This document shows positions 36,528-47,488 of a stretch of 64,000 bases of DNA, piece by piece. Source of the stretch: Glebionis coronaria (taxonomy: Eukaryota > Streptophyta > Magnoliopsida > Asterales > Asteraceae); contig CM046882.1 in assembly GCA_025667525.1 (NCBI GenBank), positions 526,468,618 through 526,532,617 on the forward strand, in the 5' to 3' direction. How positions within the stretch are numbered: the first letter of the stretch is position 1; every line of letters starts with the position of its first letter. The translations under genes were made by a program, and so were the position numbers. The notes beneath the pieces are model-generated. The model had not been told where the DNA came from. It ran no database searches and was given only the letters and a program-made list of their open reading frames with translations.

Positions 36528-38131
36528 TGTAGAAATTATAAGGGGGGGTTGAATAGTTTCTCTTTGATTGGCAACCAAATTAAAATTACTTTCAATTTGG
36601 TTTGTATCAAAACTATCTTTTGCTTGAAGCTAAGTTGCATAATGATTAGGTTCAATTCAAATTCACTAGTAAAGATAATAGGTAAGTGTAATGATAATGA
36701 AATAAGTAAAGAGTAAGGAAGGAGACAACCTAGTGGGAAGACACCAAGATTTATAGTGGTTCGACAACGAGGCTCTATCCTCGTTTCTACTCCACTCATC
36801 GAGTACACCTACTCGAGATTTCCACTATATCCACAAGTTCCCTTCTTGGCGGAGAAAACCTTACATCGTCGCTTACATTATTTTCCGACACTAAGCGAAA
36901 TGTCGAGACCTAATCTTTAGCTAGGACCAATCTACACAACGTTGCCTACTTCACAATTTAACGATACAAGGCTAGATGTCGAATTCTAATCTTAAGGTAG
37001 AACCAATCTTCACGACGTTGCCTACTTCACCATTTTACGACACAAGGCTAGATGTCAAGTTCTAATCCAAAGCTAGAACCAATCTTCACGACTCTTCACG
37101 ACTCTTCACTTTGAAGCTAAGTGAGAACTTCACACAACACAACTACTAATCACTTTCAAGTTTAGTGAGAACTCACAAGACACAACCACATCACTTTATA
37201 GTTTAGTGAGAACTACTAATCAAATCTATTACAACTCAACTAGACATATCCAAGTACACACATGTATCTTGGATCTACACAACACAAATCCAAGCAAACA
37301 CATATGCAATGGATGTACACAACAAATCCAAGTATTCACAAATAACTTGGATGAACACAACTAGTCCAAGTATTCATAAATACAATGGATTGACATAAAA
37401 CAAAAAAGGGTATCATGATGAATATGACTAGCTCATAGATTCATCTTTATCATAACACTAGTGAGTGAGTGATCTTCTCATTGGACAAGGTAAAGGAGGG
37501 GATCAAGAGGATAATCATATGTAAACATCCTTAACACTTTAAGTGATCATTTACTAATGATTATGCTATAGAAAAGAGAAAGGGGGCCGAGAAAAACGTC
37601 CAAGAGGCTTGTTGGAAATTAAGATTTGACCCACTATTTAAAGGAGACAAAGTATAACGGATATATAACGGCTATCTGGGCGCGGTACCTTATCTAGCCC
37701 GGCGGTTCCTTATCGCTAGGGAACCGCCTAGCTACTTAAGGTTCCGCCCCTAGAGTACGCTCCATTTTTTGTCTTTTAGTGGGGTAGGAATATCTGAGGT
37801 ATTTGAAGCCTTCAAAGGATATTCTAATAGCATATGGAATATGCTATTTTCAAATTTTCATTTTGCATTTTAATAAAACATTTTCTAAAAAAGAAAGTTT
37901 ATTAAAAAGTCTTTTGTCATATTAACAAAAGTGAGTTTTAAGGATAATCATTTTGATGATCACTAAGTATGATTAAGAAAGGTTAGTGATATTATTATTA
38001 CCTTGATGATAGTGTTAGTTAAATAATTCGTTTTGTGTTTTACACTAAACGTGTTGTATAGTTTGTTGTGATCAAAACTAAAAAAGATTAGTTAACACAA
38101 ATAATGTTTTTAGGCATCACTTGCATTAACA
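36528..38131 (-). repeat. 5' LTR of the SIRE-like element
   Basis: Same termini as 28466-30062. Differences include a shorter G run, an extra CACGACTCTT unit near 37086-37105 and scattered substitutions. The cassette copy is at 37681-37750. GCGAG follows at 38132. Confidence 0.93.
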
Positions 38132-38136
38132 GCGAG

Positions 38137-38465
38137 GCATTGACTTGTCAACGTAACGAATAGTTTCCTTGGTGATATGTCGCCAGGGAAAAGTGAGGAT
38201 TAAGTAGCATGCTTACTTAAGTTTGTTAATCACCCAAAGTTTCCCTTGCGACATGTGTCGCCAGGGAAACTTTCCCGCACCAAATCCAGCGTGGCACTAG
38301 TTTTTAAACCCAAGAGCTGAGGGGCCCATTTTGTCGCCAGGGAAATCCAAAAATGTCGCCAGGGATAATTTCCCGCAACAGCTTTCTTTGGCGAATTTTC
38401 CTTGGCGACATGTCGCCAGGGAAACTCTCGAAATTTTGTTAGGGAAGGACTGGAGTTTTGTAGTG
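38137..38465. repeat. Right subterminal palindromes and terminus of CACTA B, part 2
   Basis: Continues the array after the nested retroelement: TTGACTTGTCAACG, palindromes near 38164, 38238 and 38397, a half-copy at 38332, and the terminus TTTTGTAGTG ending at 38465. It closely parallels 7250-7582. Confidence 0.85.
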
Positions 38466-38716
38466 GTAGTGCCTGCTTCGGTTAGGCACATTCTATTCTT
38501 TTCAGTCTCATTTGCAATAATATGCAATGCGTCTAGCGAGACTGAATAAAGCTCGCTTGACTTCAAGTCACGAAGAAGTTTCATGATATGGGATTTGCTT
38601 AAAAGCGGTTTTGGTGTCGGGGTATGATCCACACCATAATTATCATTTGCTACACACCATGCTTGTATGAGACGTCGAAGCGTGGTGTTTGGGGTCAAGC
38701 CGGAATCTTTTGACAA
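38466..38716 (-). pseudogene. U-box E3 ligase relic, U-box end and start of ARM region
   Basis: Read on the minus strand: QPLSKDSGLTPNTTLRRLIQ, then AWCVANDNYGVDHTPTPKPL, LLRDL, YSVSLDALHIIANETEKNRM and CLTEAGT. This is the second half of the U-box and the linker of a PUB22/23-type ligase. The reading continues across GTA into 8246 on the other side of CACTA B. The first half of the U-box is missing. Its place is taken, in frame, by transposase sequence (EPYIQEHMTYLSRNNK), so one open frame from 38791 spans both. Confidence 0.85.
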
Positions 38717-41247
38717 TGGTTGTTTGTTATTTCTTGATAGGTATGTCATGTGCTCTTGTATGTATGGTTCAGTACATGTCATGTTTTGCAATACTGTAAT
38801 TGTGCTTGATTAAAATCGACATTGTTGGTAACATCTTTGCGACCAATAGTTCTCACCCCTGCAATTCTACCTTGATGTCGAGGTTGCGGAAGTCCAATAT
38901 CAGGGACATCAGCCATATAGTTTGTACATAACTGAACCACTTCTTCGGCAACATATCCTTGAACGATACTACCCTCTGGGCGAAATCGGTTCCTTACGAA
39001 TCCTTTTAAAAACCCCATGTACCTCTCAAATGGATACATATACCGTAGGAAAACAGGACCAACTATCTGTATTTCTTCAATTATATGAGATACAAGGTGA
39101 ACCATGACATCAAAGAAAGATGGAGGAAAGTACATCTCGAGTTAACAAAGAATAAGAATAATATCACGTTGCAACTCTTCTAACTTTGTATGATCCAAAA
39201 CTTTAGAATGAATCATGTTAAAAAACATACACAGCTTTGTGATTGTCTGTCGAACCGCATGTGGAATCAATCCTCGAATAGCGATCGGAATCATTTACGT
39301 CAGTAATACATGACAATCATGGGATTTCATACCAAGCAATTTCAAATCTTCCATTGAAACCAAACTCTTAATGTTAGCAGAATAGCCAGACGGAACCTTA
39401 ATACCAAGTAAGCATTGACAAAATGAGGTTTTCTCCGCCTTTGACATGGTGTAACAAGCTGGCAACAAATATTTTTTTTTCCATTCATCTTTTGTGGTGC
39501 AAGCTCACTTCTAATTCCCATTTCGAGCTTGTCGTTTCGAGCATTGATCCCATCTTTTGTTTTCCCAACAATGTTCAATAATAACCCTAAAAAGGTTTCA
39601 CAAACATTATTCTCGATATGCATAACATCAAGGCAATGCCGGACACGCAAATTGGTCCAATACTTTAATTCCCAAAATATAGACCTTTTTTTCTAGATAC
39701 ATTTAGCAGCTGCTTTATTTTTTTTCCAAAAATGATGTTTAAATCAACAACTTTAGAAAATGAAGCATATACATCCATAGGTGCGGGCATGGATCTATCC
39801 TCTCTTGTACCATCGAAAAATTTTTCCTTATTACAGTAAGGGTGATATATGTCAAGCGCCCTTCGATGCCCCATATATATTGTCTTCCTAGAGTTAGGCA
39901 ACCATCGGGAGTGGGTGTCATTTTCACAAACAGGACATGCCTTCTCCCGTTTCGTACCATACACAGACAAGTTACCATACGCTGGAAAATCATTTATGGT
40001 ACAATAAATCATGGCAAATAGCCGAAACCTCTCTTTTTTGTATGCGTCATAGATTTTAACGCCTGTTTCCTATAGATCTATTATGTCATCAATTAGTGGG
40101 CGCAAGTACACATTTATGTCATTCCCTGGTTGTCTAGGACCTGCAATTAATAACGACATCATGATGTATTTCCGTTTCATGCACAACCAAGGTGGAAGAT
40201 TGTATATAGATAGAAGATCAGGCCAAGTGCTATGACGACTACTTAAGCTTCTAAATGGATTAATTCCATCTGAACAAAGTCCAAAGGGCATGTTTCTGAT
40301 CTCAGAGCCAAATTTTTTGAAATCACGGTCGAAAATTTTCCACTGAGGAGGGTCAGCAACATGTCTCAGTTTCCCATCATTTTTATGTTCTTCAGCATAC
40401 CAACGCAACAATTTGGCATCGTTTGGATTTGCGTATAACTTCTTCAATCTATGTTTGACGGGAAAATACCACAACATCTTCATAGGCGGACCATTCTTTG
40501 TCACATCACTATTAAGTTCAGTAAGATTCTTATTCTTGTATCTCGATTCCTTACACACAGGACACTCGTGTAGGTCTTTGTACTCTTTTCTGTACAATAT
40601 ACAATCGTTTCGACAAGCATGTATTCTTCCAATCTCCAATCCCAGCGGACATGTTAGTTTTTTCGCTTCATACGTCAAAATAGGCAGGTCATTATCTTTC
40701 GGGAACGCTTCTTGCAACAACTTTAATAGTGAAGTAAAACTTCTGTCACTCCAATTATTTTTGGCTTTTAAGTCCAACAACTTGACCACTAAACAAAGTT
40801 TGGTGAACTTACAACATTCGAACAATGGTTTTTCTGCCTCGACGTACAATTTCTGTATTTTTTAACAGTCTTCTCCCCAGCATCATTTATCGCGTCGTGT
40901 AGCATCGCATCCAGATTTTCGTTATCATAATTATCGTCATTAATATTATTCTCATCATGATTAGCGTCTAAAACAATTGTGTCACTATCAACCCGCGGCT
41001 CTTGTGTCTCACCATGAAGATGCCAACAAGTATAGTTTGGGCCAAAGCCGTTTTCAATCAAACGGCGTCTAATAATGTTAGGCGCATCAATGGACACATT
41101 ATTTCTGCACACTTTACACGGATAAGAAATATTTGTTTCTCTCTTACATTCTCGATGATCCTCAACGCATTTCATAAATTAAGCCAATCCTTTCAAATAT
41201 TCTGAGGAATACCGCTCTACATTATACATCCATTCGTCACGATCCAT
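38717..41247 (-). pseudogene. CACTA transposase TNPD (TNP2/Transposase_21), decayed
   Basis: From ATG 41247 the minus strand reads MDRDEWMYNVERYSSEYLK, a TAA at about 41180, then MKCVEDHRE ... YPCKVC ... WHLHGE, the transposase-associated zinc domain. After an A-homopolymer frameshift near 40860 come the Transposase_21 blocks: CNDC-like cysteine pairs, FPVKHRLKKLY, FGLCSDGINPF, LPPWLCMKRKYIMMSLL, GPRQPGNDINVYLRPLIDD, a TAG where Trp is usual (about 40070), then NDFPAYGNLSVYGTK, CPVC, YMGHRRAL, DVMHIENNVCETFLGLLLN and finally DUF4218 text (PFERYMGFLKGFVRN, EPYIQEHMTYL). Intact proteins cut and join CACTA ends. Several stops and frameshifts, and loss of the C-terminal part at the U-box junction, make it inactive. 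It is not the transposase of CACTA B, which lies outside it. Confidence 0.88.
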
Positions 41248-41286
41248 CTGAAAATAAATAATGAAGGTAGATGTGTTATATATATA

Positions 41287-41318
<32 letters not shown>

Positions 41319-41320
<2 letters not shown>

Positions 41321-41883
41321 GTTGGGATTAAGCATCGTCACAATTTGGTCCGTGATACTCTTGCTGACATATGTTAACGTTCAGGGATATCTGTCGGAAA
41401 GGAAGTTAATATTGGATTAGATGGTGGACCTGATAATGTCCTACGTCCGGCAGATATTTTGTTTTATTCCTGGGATAGAGGTAAAGATGTGTGTGTTGAT
41501 CTGACTGGTTCTTCTCCTTTGACTCGTACGGGGATGAATGACTTTGTACCTGGCCGAGCTGTGATTGATGCTGCACAACGTAAACGATGCAAGTATTTGG
41601 CTAAGTGTGCAGCTCTCGGATATAGGTTTCTTCCTTTCTCCTTTTCTTCTTTAGGGGAGTTACAGGAAGATGCAGTTGCGTTGCTGAAGCGGATTCAGAG
41701 ATTTTCCAAGGCTCAAGACATTGGAGCGCACGCTGCTGTACATATTTTTCATAGAATAGGTTTTACCATTGCTAAAGGGGTGGGAGCGCAGATAGTATCT
41801 CGACTCCCATCCAATTTGTTTTAAATCCCTTTTTGTTTCTAATAAAAGTGATGGTTTAATAATAGTAATAATAATAATAATAA
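41319..41883 (+). pseudogene. LINE 3' fragment a (C-terminal ORF region and TAA tail)
   Basis: Begins after a (TAA)n tract with KHRHNLVRDTLADI and a stop, then an open frame 41459-41824 encoding YSWDRGKDVCVDLTGSSPL, FVPGRAVIDAAQRKRCKYLA, RFLPFSFSSLGELQED and [15 protein letters not shown], the C-terminus of a non-LTR reverse transcriptase family. The frame ends with TAA and a (TAA)n tail at about 41862-41883. The reverse transcriptase itself is missing (5' truncation). Confidence 0.75.
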
Positions 41884-41918
41884 TTTCTTGTAAATTCTAT
41901 TATTTTAATGAAGTGATG

Positions 41919-41962
<44 letters not shown>

Positions 41963-41999
41963 CATTATTATTATTATTATTTTAATGAAGTGATGGTTA

Positions 42000-42006
<7 letters not shown>
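41884..42006. repeat. Duplicated LINE tail and (ATT)n microsatellite
   Basis: AATGAAGTGATGGTTA occurs twice (about 41910 and 41985) around a TTA/ATT tract of roughly 60 bases. It looks like slippage or a second insertion into a LINE tail. Confidence 0.6.

Positions 42007-42072
<66 letters not shown>
42007..42072. repeat. (TA)n microsatellite, left of MITE
   Basis: Pure TA dinucleotide run of about 66 bases, directly abutting the MITE. Confidence 0.95.
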
Positions 42073-42735
<663 letters not shown>

Positions 42736-42749
42736 CTTCGGATGAATAT

Positions 42750-44440
42750 ATTATAATAATAGGATTTACCAAAAGTTAGTGGGAAGCCGAGATACTATCT
42801 GAGCTCCCACTCCTTTATCAATAGCGAAACTGATCCTATTAAATATATGAGCAGCAGCACATGCTCCAATGTCTTGAACCATGGGAACTTTCGAATCCGC
42901 TTTAGCAAGGCAACCACATCCTCCTCTAATTCCCCAAAGGAAGAAAAAGAAAATGGTAAAAACCCATAGCCAATAGCCGCACACTTGGCCATATACTTAA
43001 CACGTTTGTGTTTTGCAGCATCAGCCACCGCACGACCAGACACAAAATCATTCTTCCTGGTTTGTGTCAAAGGAGAAGATGCAGTTAGATCCACACATAC
43101 ATCAAGCCCTCCATCCCACGAGTAAAGTAATATATCTGTTGGACGTAATGATTTATCAGACCCCTATCCAACCCGATATCAACTTCCTTACCAATTGGAA
43201 TCCCTGAACGATAGTAGATGTCGATAAGGGTATCGCGTACAACGTTATGTCGATGTTTAATACCAATAATACCAACACACGATACCGCATGGTCTCCATA
43301 AATATCCCCAGCAAAAACCCTTGAGCAAGCTGAACACGGCTTCGACATAGAAAATCAAGGGATGCCTAACCGATAACACAAAACACAACGATAAGTCTTA
43401 CCATTCATAGTCTATTCCAACCCAGAAATAGGAACCGTCCTAAGCCAGTCGGAGGTGTGATCCTCCCTTTTAGATTTCCATAAGGCCATCTGTCGAGGAG
43501 ATAAGGAAAATGTCGATTCTGCAATTTTGGTAACCCGTGTAAAATACATATCTGCCATTTTCTTCATGAGTTTGGGGGCAGCGATCTCACTTGGATTACT
43601 CAAAAGATCAGTCTCCATAGATGTATTAAACACACACAAGGCATCATCAAAATTAGGTTCGGAAGCTACAATACCAATATGTCGAAGAAGCTTAGTCTGT
43701 AAGTCAGCAGACTGTAATCGTGATGCAATAAAGGCATAATGTAAAACATCCCCTGCAGAATATACACCAAACCCTCCAAATGAAAAGGGTAAGGTGGAAA
43801 GCCTCCATTGCCAGTCGCCAAATCCCGGTCCAGAAGCAGTTACAATACGCTCTAGAGAAGAATGCAGAGTCATATCAAAGGACCGTTGGGCGGACTCAAA
43901 GACACGGGGTGGACATGTGTGCATAGTAAAGTATATCTTCGAAATACCCATACAAGCACGAAGAAGCAACAACTCACGTTGAGGATCATTAATTTTAGCA
44001 ACGGCGTCCATAAGCATAATGGTTTTGCCCACTCTTTTCGTCATAAGCTCATTACAAAAATCAAAATCCACACTGGCAGGCCAACCAAGTAATTTAACAC
44101 CATGCATGGGTCGAGCAATATTAGGCGGGAAAACACCAGCAAGCCTGCTTCTAGGGTCTTCTTTTGGCCAAAAAACTTCAATTTTATCGACGTTAAGATG
44201 TAAGCCACACGCAGGTCCATCATTTATAATTAACTCTAAGACCTTCCCCACGACCAATGTATCTCCAATAATAGTACCATCATCCAAATACCAAGCATGA
44301 AGAGAAAGGCTAAAAGAGTCTCTAATCTTACATATCAATGGATGTAACACTAGGGCAAAAAGCAAAGGGCCAAGCGGGTCACCCTGCTACACCCTTTGGC
44401 ACGACCATAACGTGTGTTCCCCGTAATACAACCTAGCTGG
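42750..44440 (-). pseudogene. LINE 3' fragment b: reverse transcriptase end, CCHC and nuclease-like region
   Basis: Minus strand from 44440: LYYGEHTLWSCQRV, TAG, QGDPLGPLLFALVLHPL, then an open frame 44365-43412 with AWYLDDGTIIGD (YLDD catalytic motif of reverse transcriptase), LHLNVDKIEVFWPKED and KLLGWPASVDF. Next, with frameshifts, CSAC ... YGDHAVSC (C-x2-C ... H-x3-C zinc motif), KHRHNVVRDTLIDI, GKEVDIG, DLTASSPL, AVADAAKHKRVKYMAK and a stop near 42795. The N-terminal half, including the FADD-proximal part upstream of QGDPLGP, is missing. The 3' end lies at TA/TAA repeats. Confidence 0.78.
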
Positions 44441-44473
<33 letters not shown>

Positions 44474-44562
44474 TTTTAATTATTTTTTAATAAAATTTCA
44501 CTTCATTCGAATAATATGATTTACAAAAAGTTAGTGGGGAGCCGAGATACTATCTGAGCCGA
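44441..44562 (-). repeat. LINE 3' fragment c (tail only)
   Basis: A (TTA)n tract, then AAAAGTTAGTGGGGAGCCGA and GATACTATCTGAGC, the same 3'-terminal phrase as fragment b at 42769-42803. It breaks off after about 50 bases of LINE sequence. Confidence 0.65.
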
Positions 44563-44564
44563 GA

Positions 44565-44598
<34 letters not shown>

Positions 44599-45488
44599 TT
44601 AATAATGAAATTCCAATTTTATTAATCACACAAAATTGGAAGGGAGCCGCGAAACAAGCTGCGCGCTCACCCCTTTTTGAATACAAAAACTAAGTCTAGA
44701 CATCAAAAAACCACCACTCCTCGCGTCATTAGAATGACAACCAGCTAACCGCTTAAGACGCGAGAGAGTACCCATCGCCTCCTCCTCAAACTCCCTGAAA
44801 GTCGAGAAGGCGAATGGAATAAACGAGTAACCATGCTCAGCACAATTAGAAGAATACTTCCTCTTCTTCTTCTGAACAGCCGACTGCAAAGCACTCCCAG
44901 GAACCCACGAATCCAACCCCGCCCCTGCAAACGGAGAAACCCTTGTAACATCTAAACACGCATCTTTGCCCTGGGACCAATTGTGTAGCAATAAATCTGC
45001 TGGCCGAAGATCACGCCCACCATCAGAAACAAATCCCATATCAGCTTCTTTCCTCACCGACACACCAACCTTAGAACAAATATCAAACAACACATCACGA
45101 ACAAGATTGTGCCGAAACTTAACCCCCAAATCACTAGCGCAATGAACAACATGATCACCCCACAGATCCATCCGATGTACATGGCAACCCGAGCACAAAG
45201 AACCATCAGGAAATAAAGGAATCGACAAACGATAACACAATACCGCACGAAACTGTCTTCGGTTCATCCGCTGTCCCAACCCATCAATCGGAATAGCGAA
45301 GAGGTAATCTTGCGCATGAGGAGCACGTACACAGCTGAGAAGTGCCTCCTGACGACGACTCAACCCGAAACGCGACGTCAAACAACCATCAATGAAACCA
45401 AAGTAACTCTTTGCCAAAGACTTCATAAACTAGGGGACAGGAGAGCTAGTGGTGACAGAGAGAGGATCGACACCACAATAGGCCGAGA

Positions 45489-45497
<9 letters not shown>
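44563..45497 (-). pseudogene. LINE 3' fragment d: CCHC zinc motif and nuclease-like C-terminus
   Basis: An open frame from Met 45426 to 44626 (266 codons). Residues about 10-85: SRFGLSRRQEALL, AIPIDGLGQRMNRRQFRAVL and the zinc motif CSGCHVHRMDLWGDHVVHC. Then FRHNLVRDVLFDICSKVGV, RKEADMGF, RDLRPADLLLHNWS, DACLDVTRVSPF and a Lys-rich segment, ending SRLPSNFV. The R-HN ... K-E ... RPAD ... D-V series after a CCHC motif recalls the restriction-like endonuclease of R2-type non-LTR elements; this is inference. It is a different subfamily from a and b. Flanked by (TTA)n on both sides (44565-44600, 45492-45522). Confidence 0.75.
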
Positions 45498-45525
<28 letters not shown>

Positions 45526-46225
45526 TAACGGATTACCACTCCTTCACCCACACAAAACACACACACATCTACCAAACACTCGATCATTTCATAACACATC
45601 TATCATTTCATCACAAACTCACAACACAATCGATCAACACCAGCTAAAGATCTAATTATTTTAGTAATTATTATTATTAAAATTAATAATTATTAATAAT
45701 AATAATATTAATAATATTATTATTATTATTATTAAAATTAATAATTAATGATAATAATAATAATAATATATGTGGGGTTATTAGGTGGTGTTAAACTAAG
45801 AAAAATGCAAATAAGACAAAATTGAAAACCAAATTGTCCAAAAACTTTTTAAAATTTTTATAATATTTTTTAAAGTTAATAAAAAACTCCAAAATTAAAT
45901 AAAATTAGAAATAAGCCAAAATGGAAATTTTTTCAATTGTGAACCTAAAAAATATTAAATGAAACCCAAAAATAATTTTTATAAAATTTAAACTAATTTT
46001 AAAACTATTTTATAAAAAACAGGAATTTAAATAATAATAAAAAATTAATAAAAATGTAAAAAATAAAATTTTTAAACCAAAAAGTCCTAAAGTACTTGAA
46101 TAACAAAGGGAAAATGAAAAGCTAAATAAAATCAAACTTAATAAGCTAAAATCAGCTTATTAAGCTTCAAATTGAATTAATAAGCAAGACCACAACACCC
46201 CTTAAATAATAAATTGTGCAAATGT
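45498..46225. other. A+T-rich spacer with TTA/TAA microsatellites
   Basis: (TTA)n at 45491-45522, a mixed TAAT/ATT tract at 45655-45765, and CACA-rich sequence at 45545-45640. No coding frame or terminal repeats. Confidence 0.6.
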
Positions 46226-46230
46226 CTACC

Positions 46231-47488
<1,258 letters not shown>

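Larger units (their letters stand above)
28466..38131 (-). mobile_element. Non-autonomous LTR retrotransposon, SIRE/Ty1-copia-like, minus strand
   Basis: LTRs of about 1.6 kb (28466-30062, 36528-38131) start TGTAGAAA and end TTAACA on the plus strand. GCGAG is duplicated on both sides (28461-28465, 38132-38136). The primer site (36514-36525) and polypurine tract (30063-30077) place the 5' LTR on the right, so the element reads leftwards. PPT and LTR termini resemble SIRE/Maximus copia elements. The 6.5-kb interior has three ORF units but no protease, integrase, RT or RNase H, so it depends on a relative. A GC-rich inverted-repeat cassette recurs in each LTR and between the ORFs. Confidence 0.92.
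8247..38465 (+). mobile_element. Large CACTA element (B) containing nested retrotransposons
   Basis: CACTACAAGAAAA at 8247 pairs with TTTTGTAGTG ending at 38465, and GTA flanks both ends (8244-8246, 38466-38468). U-box pseudogene sequence continues on either side, which confirms the boundaries. Without the two nested LTR elements and their extra TSDs, the element is about 9.3 kb. In order it holds subterminal palindromes, a 100-bp triplicate, a GRF zinc-finger gene on minus, a 41-bp minisatellite, more palindromes, a TNP1-like gene on plus, and the right subterminal array. No TNPD catalytic transposase is seen inside, so mobility would need help from another element. Confidence 0.85.
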
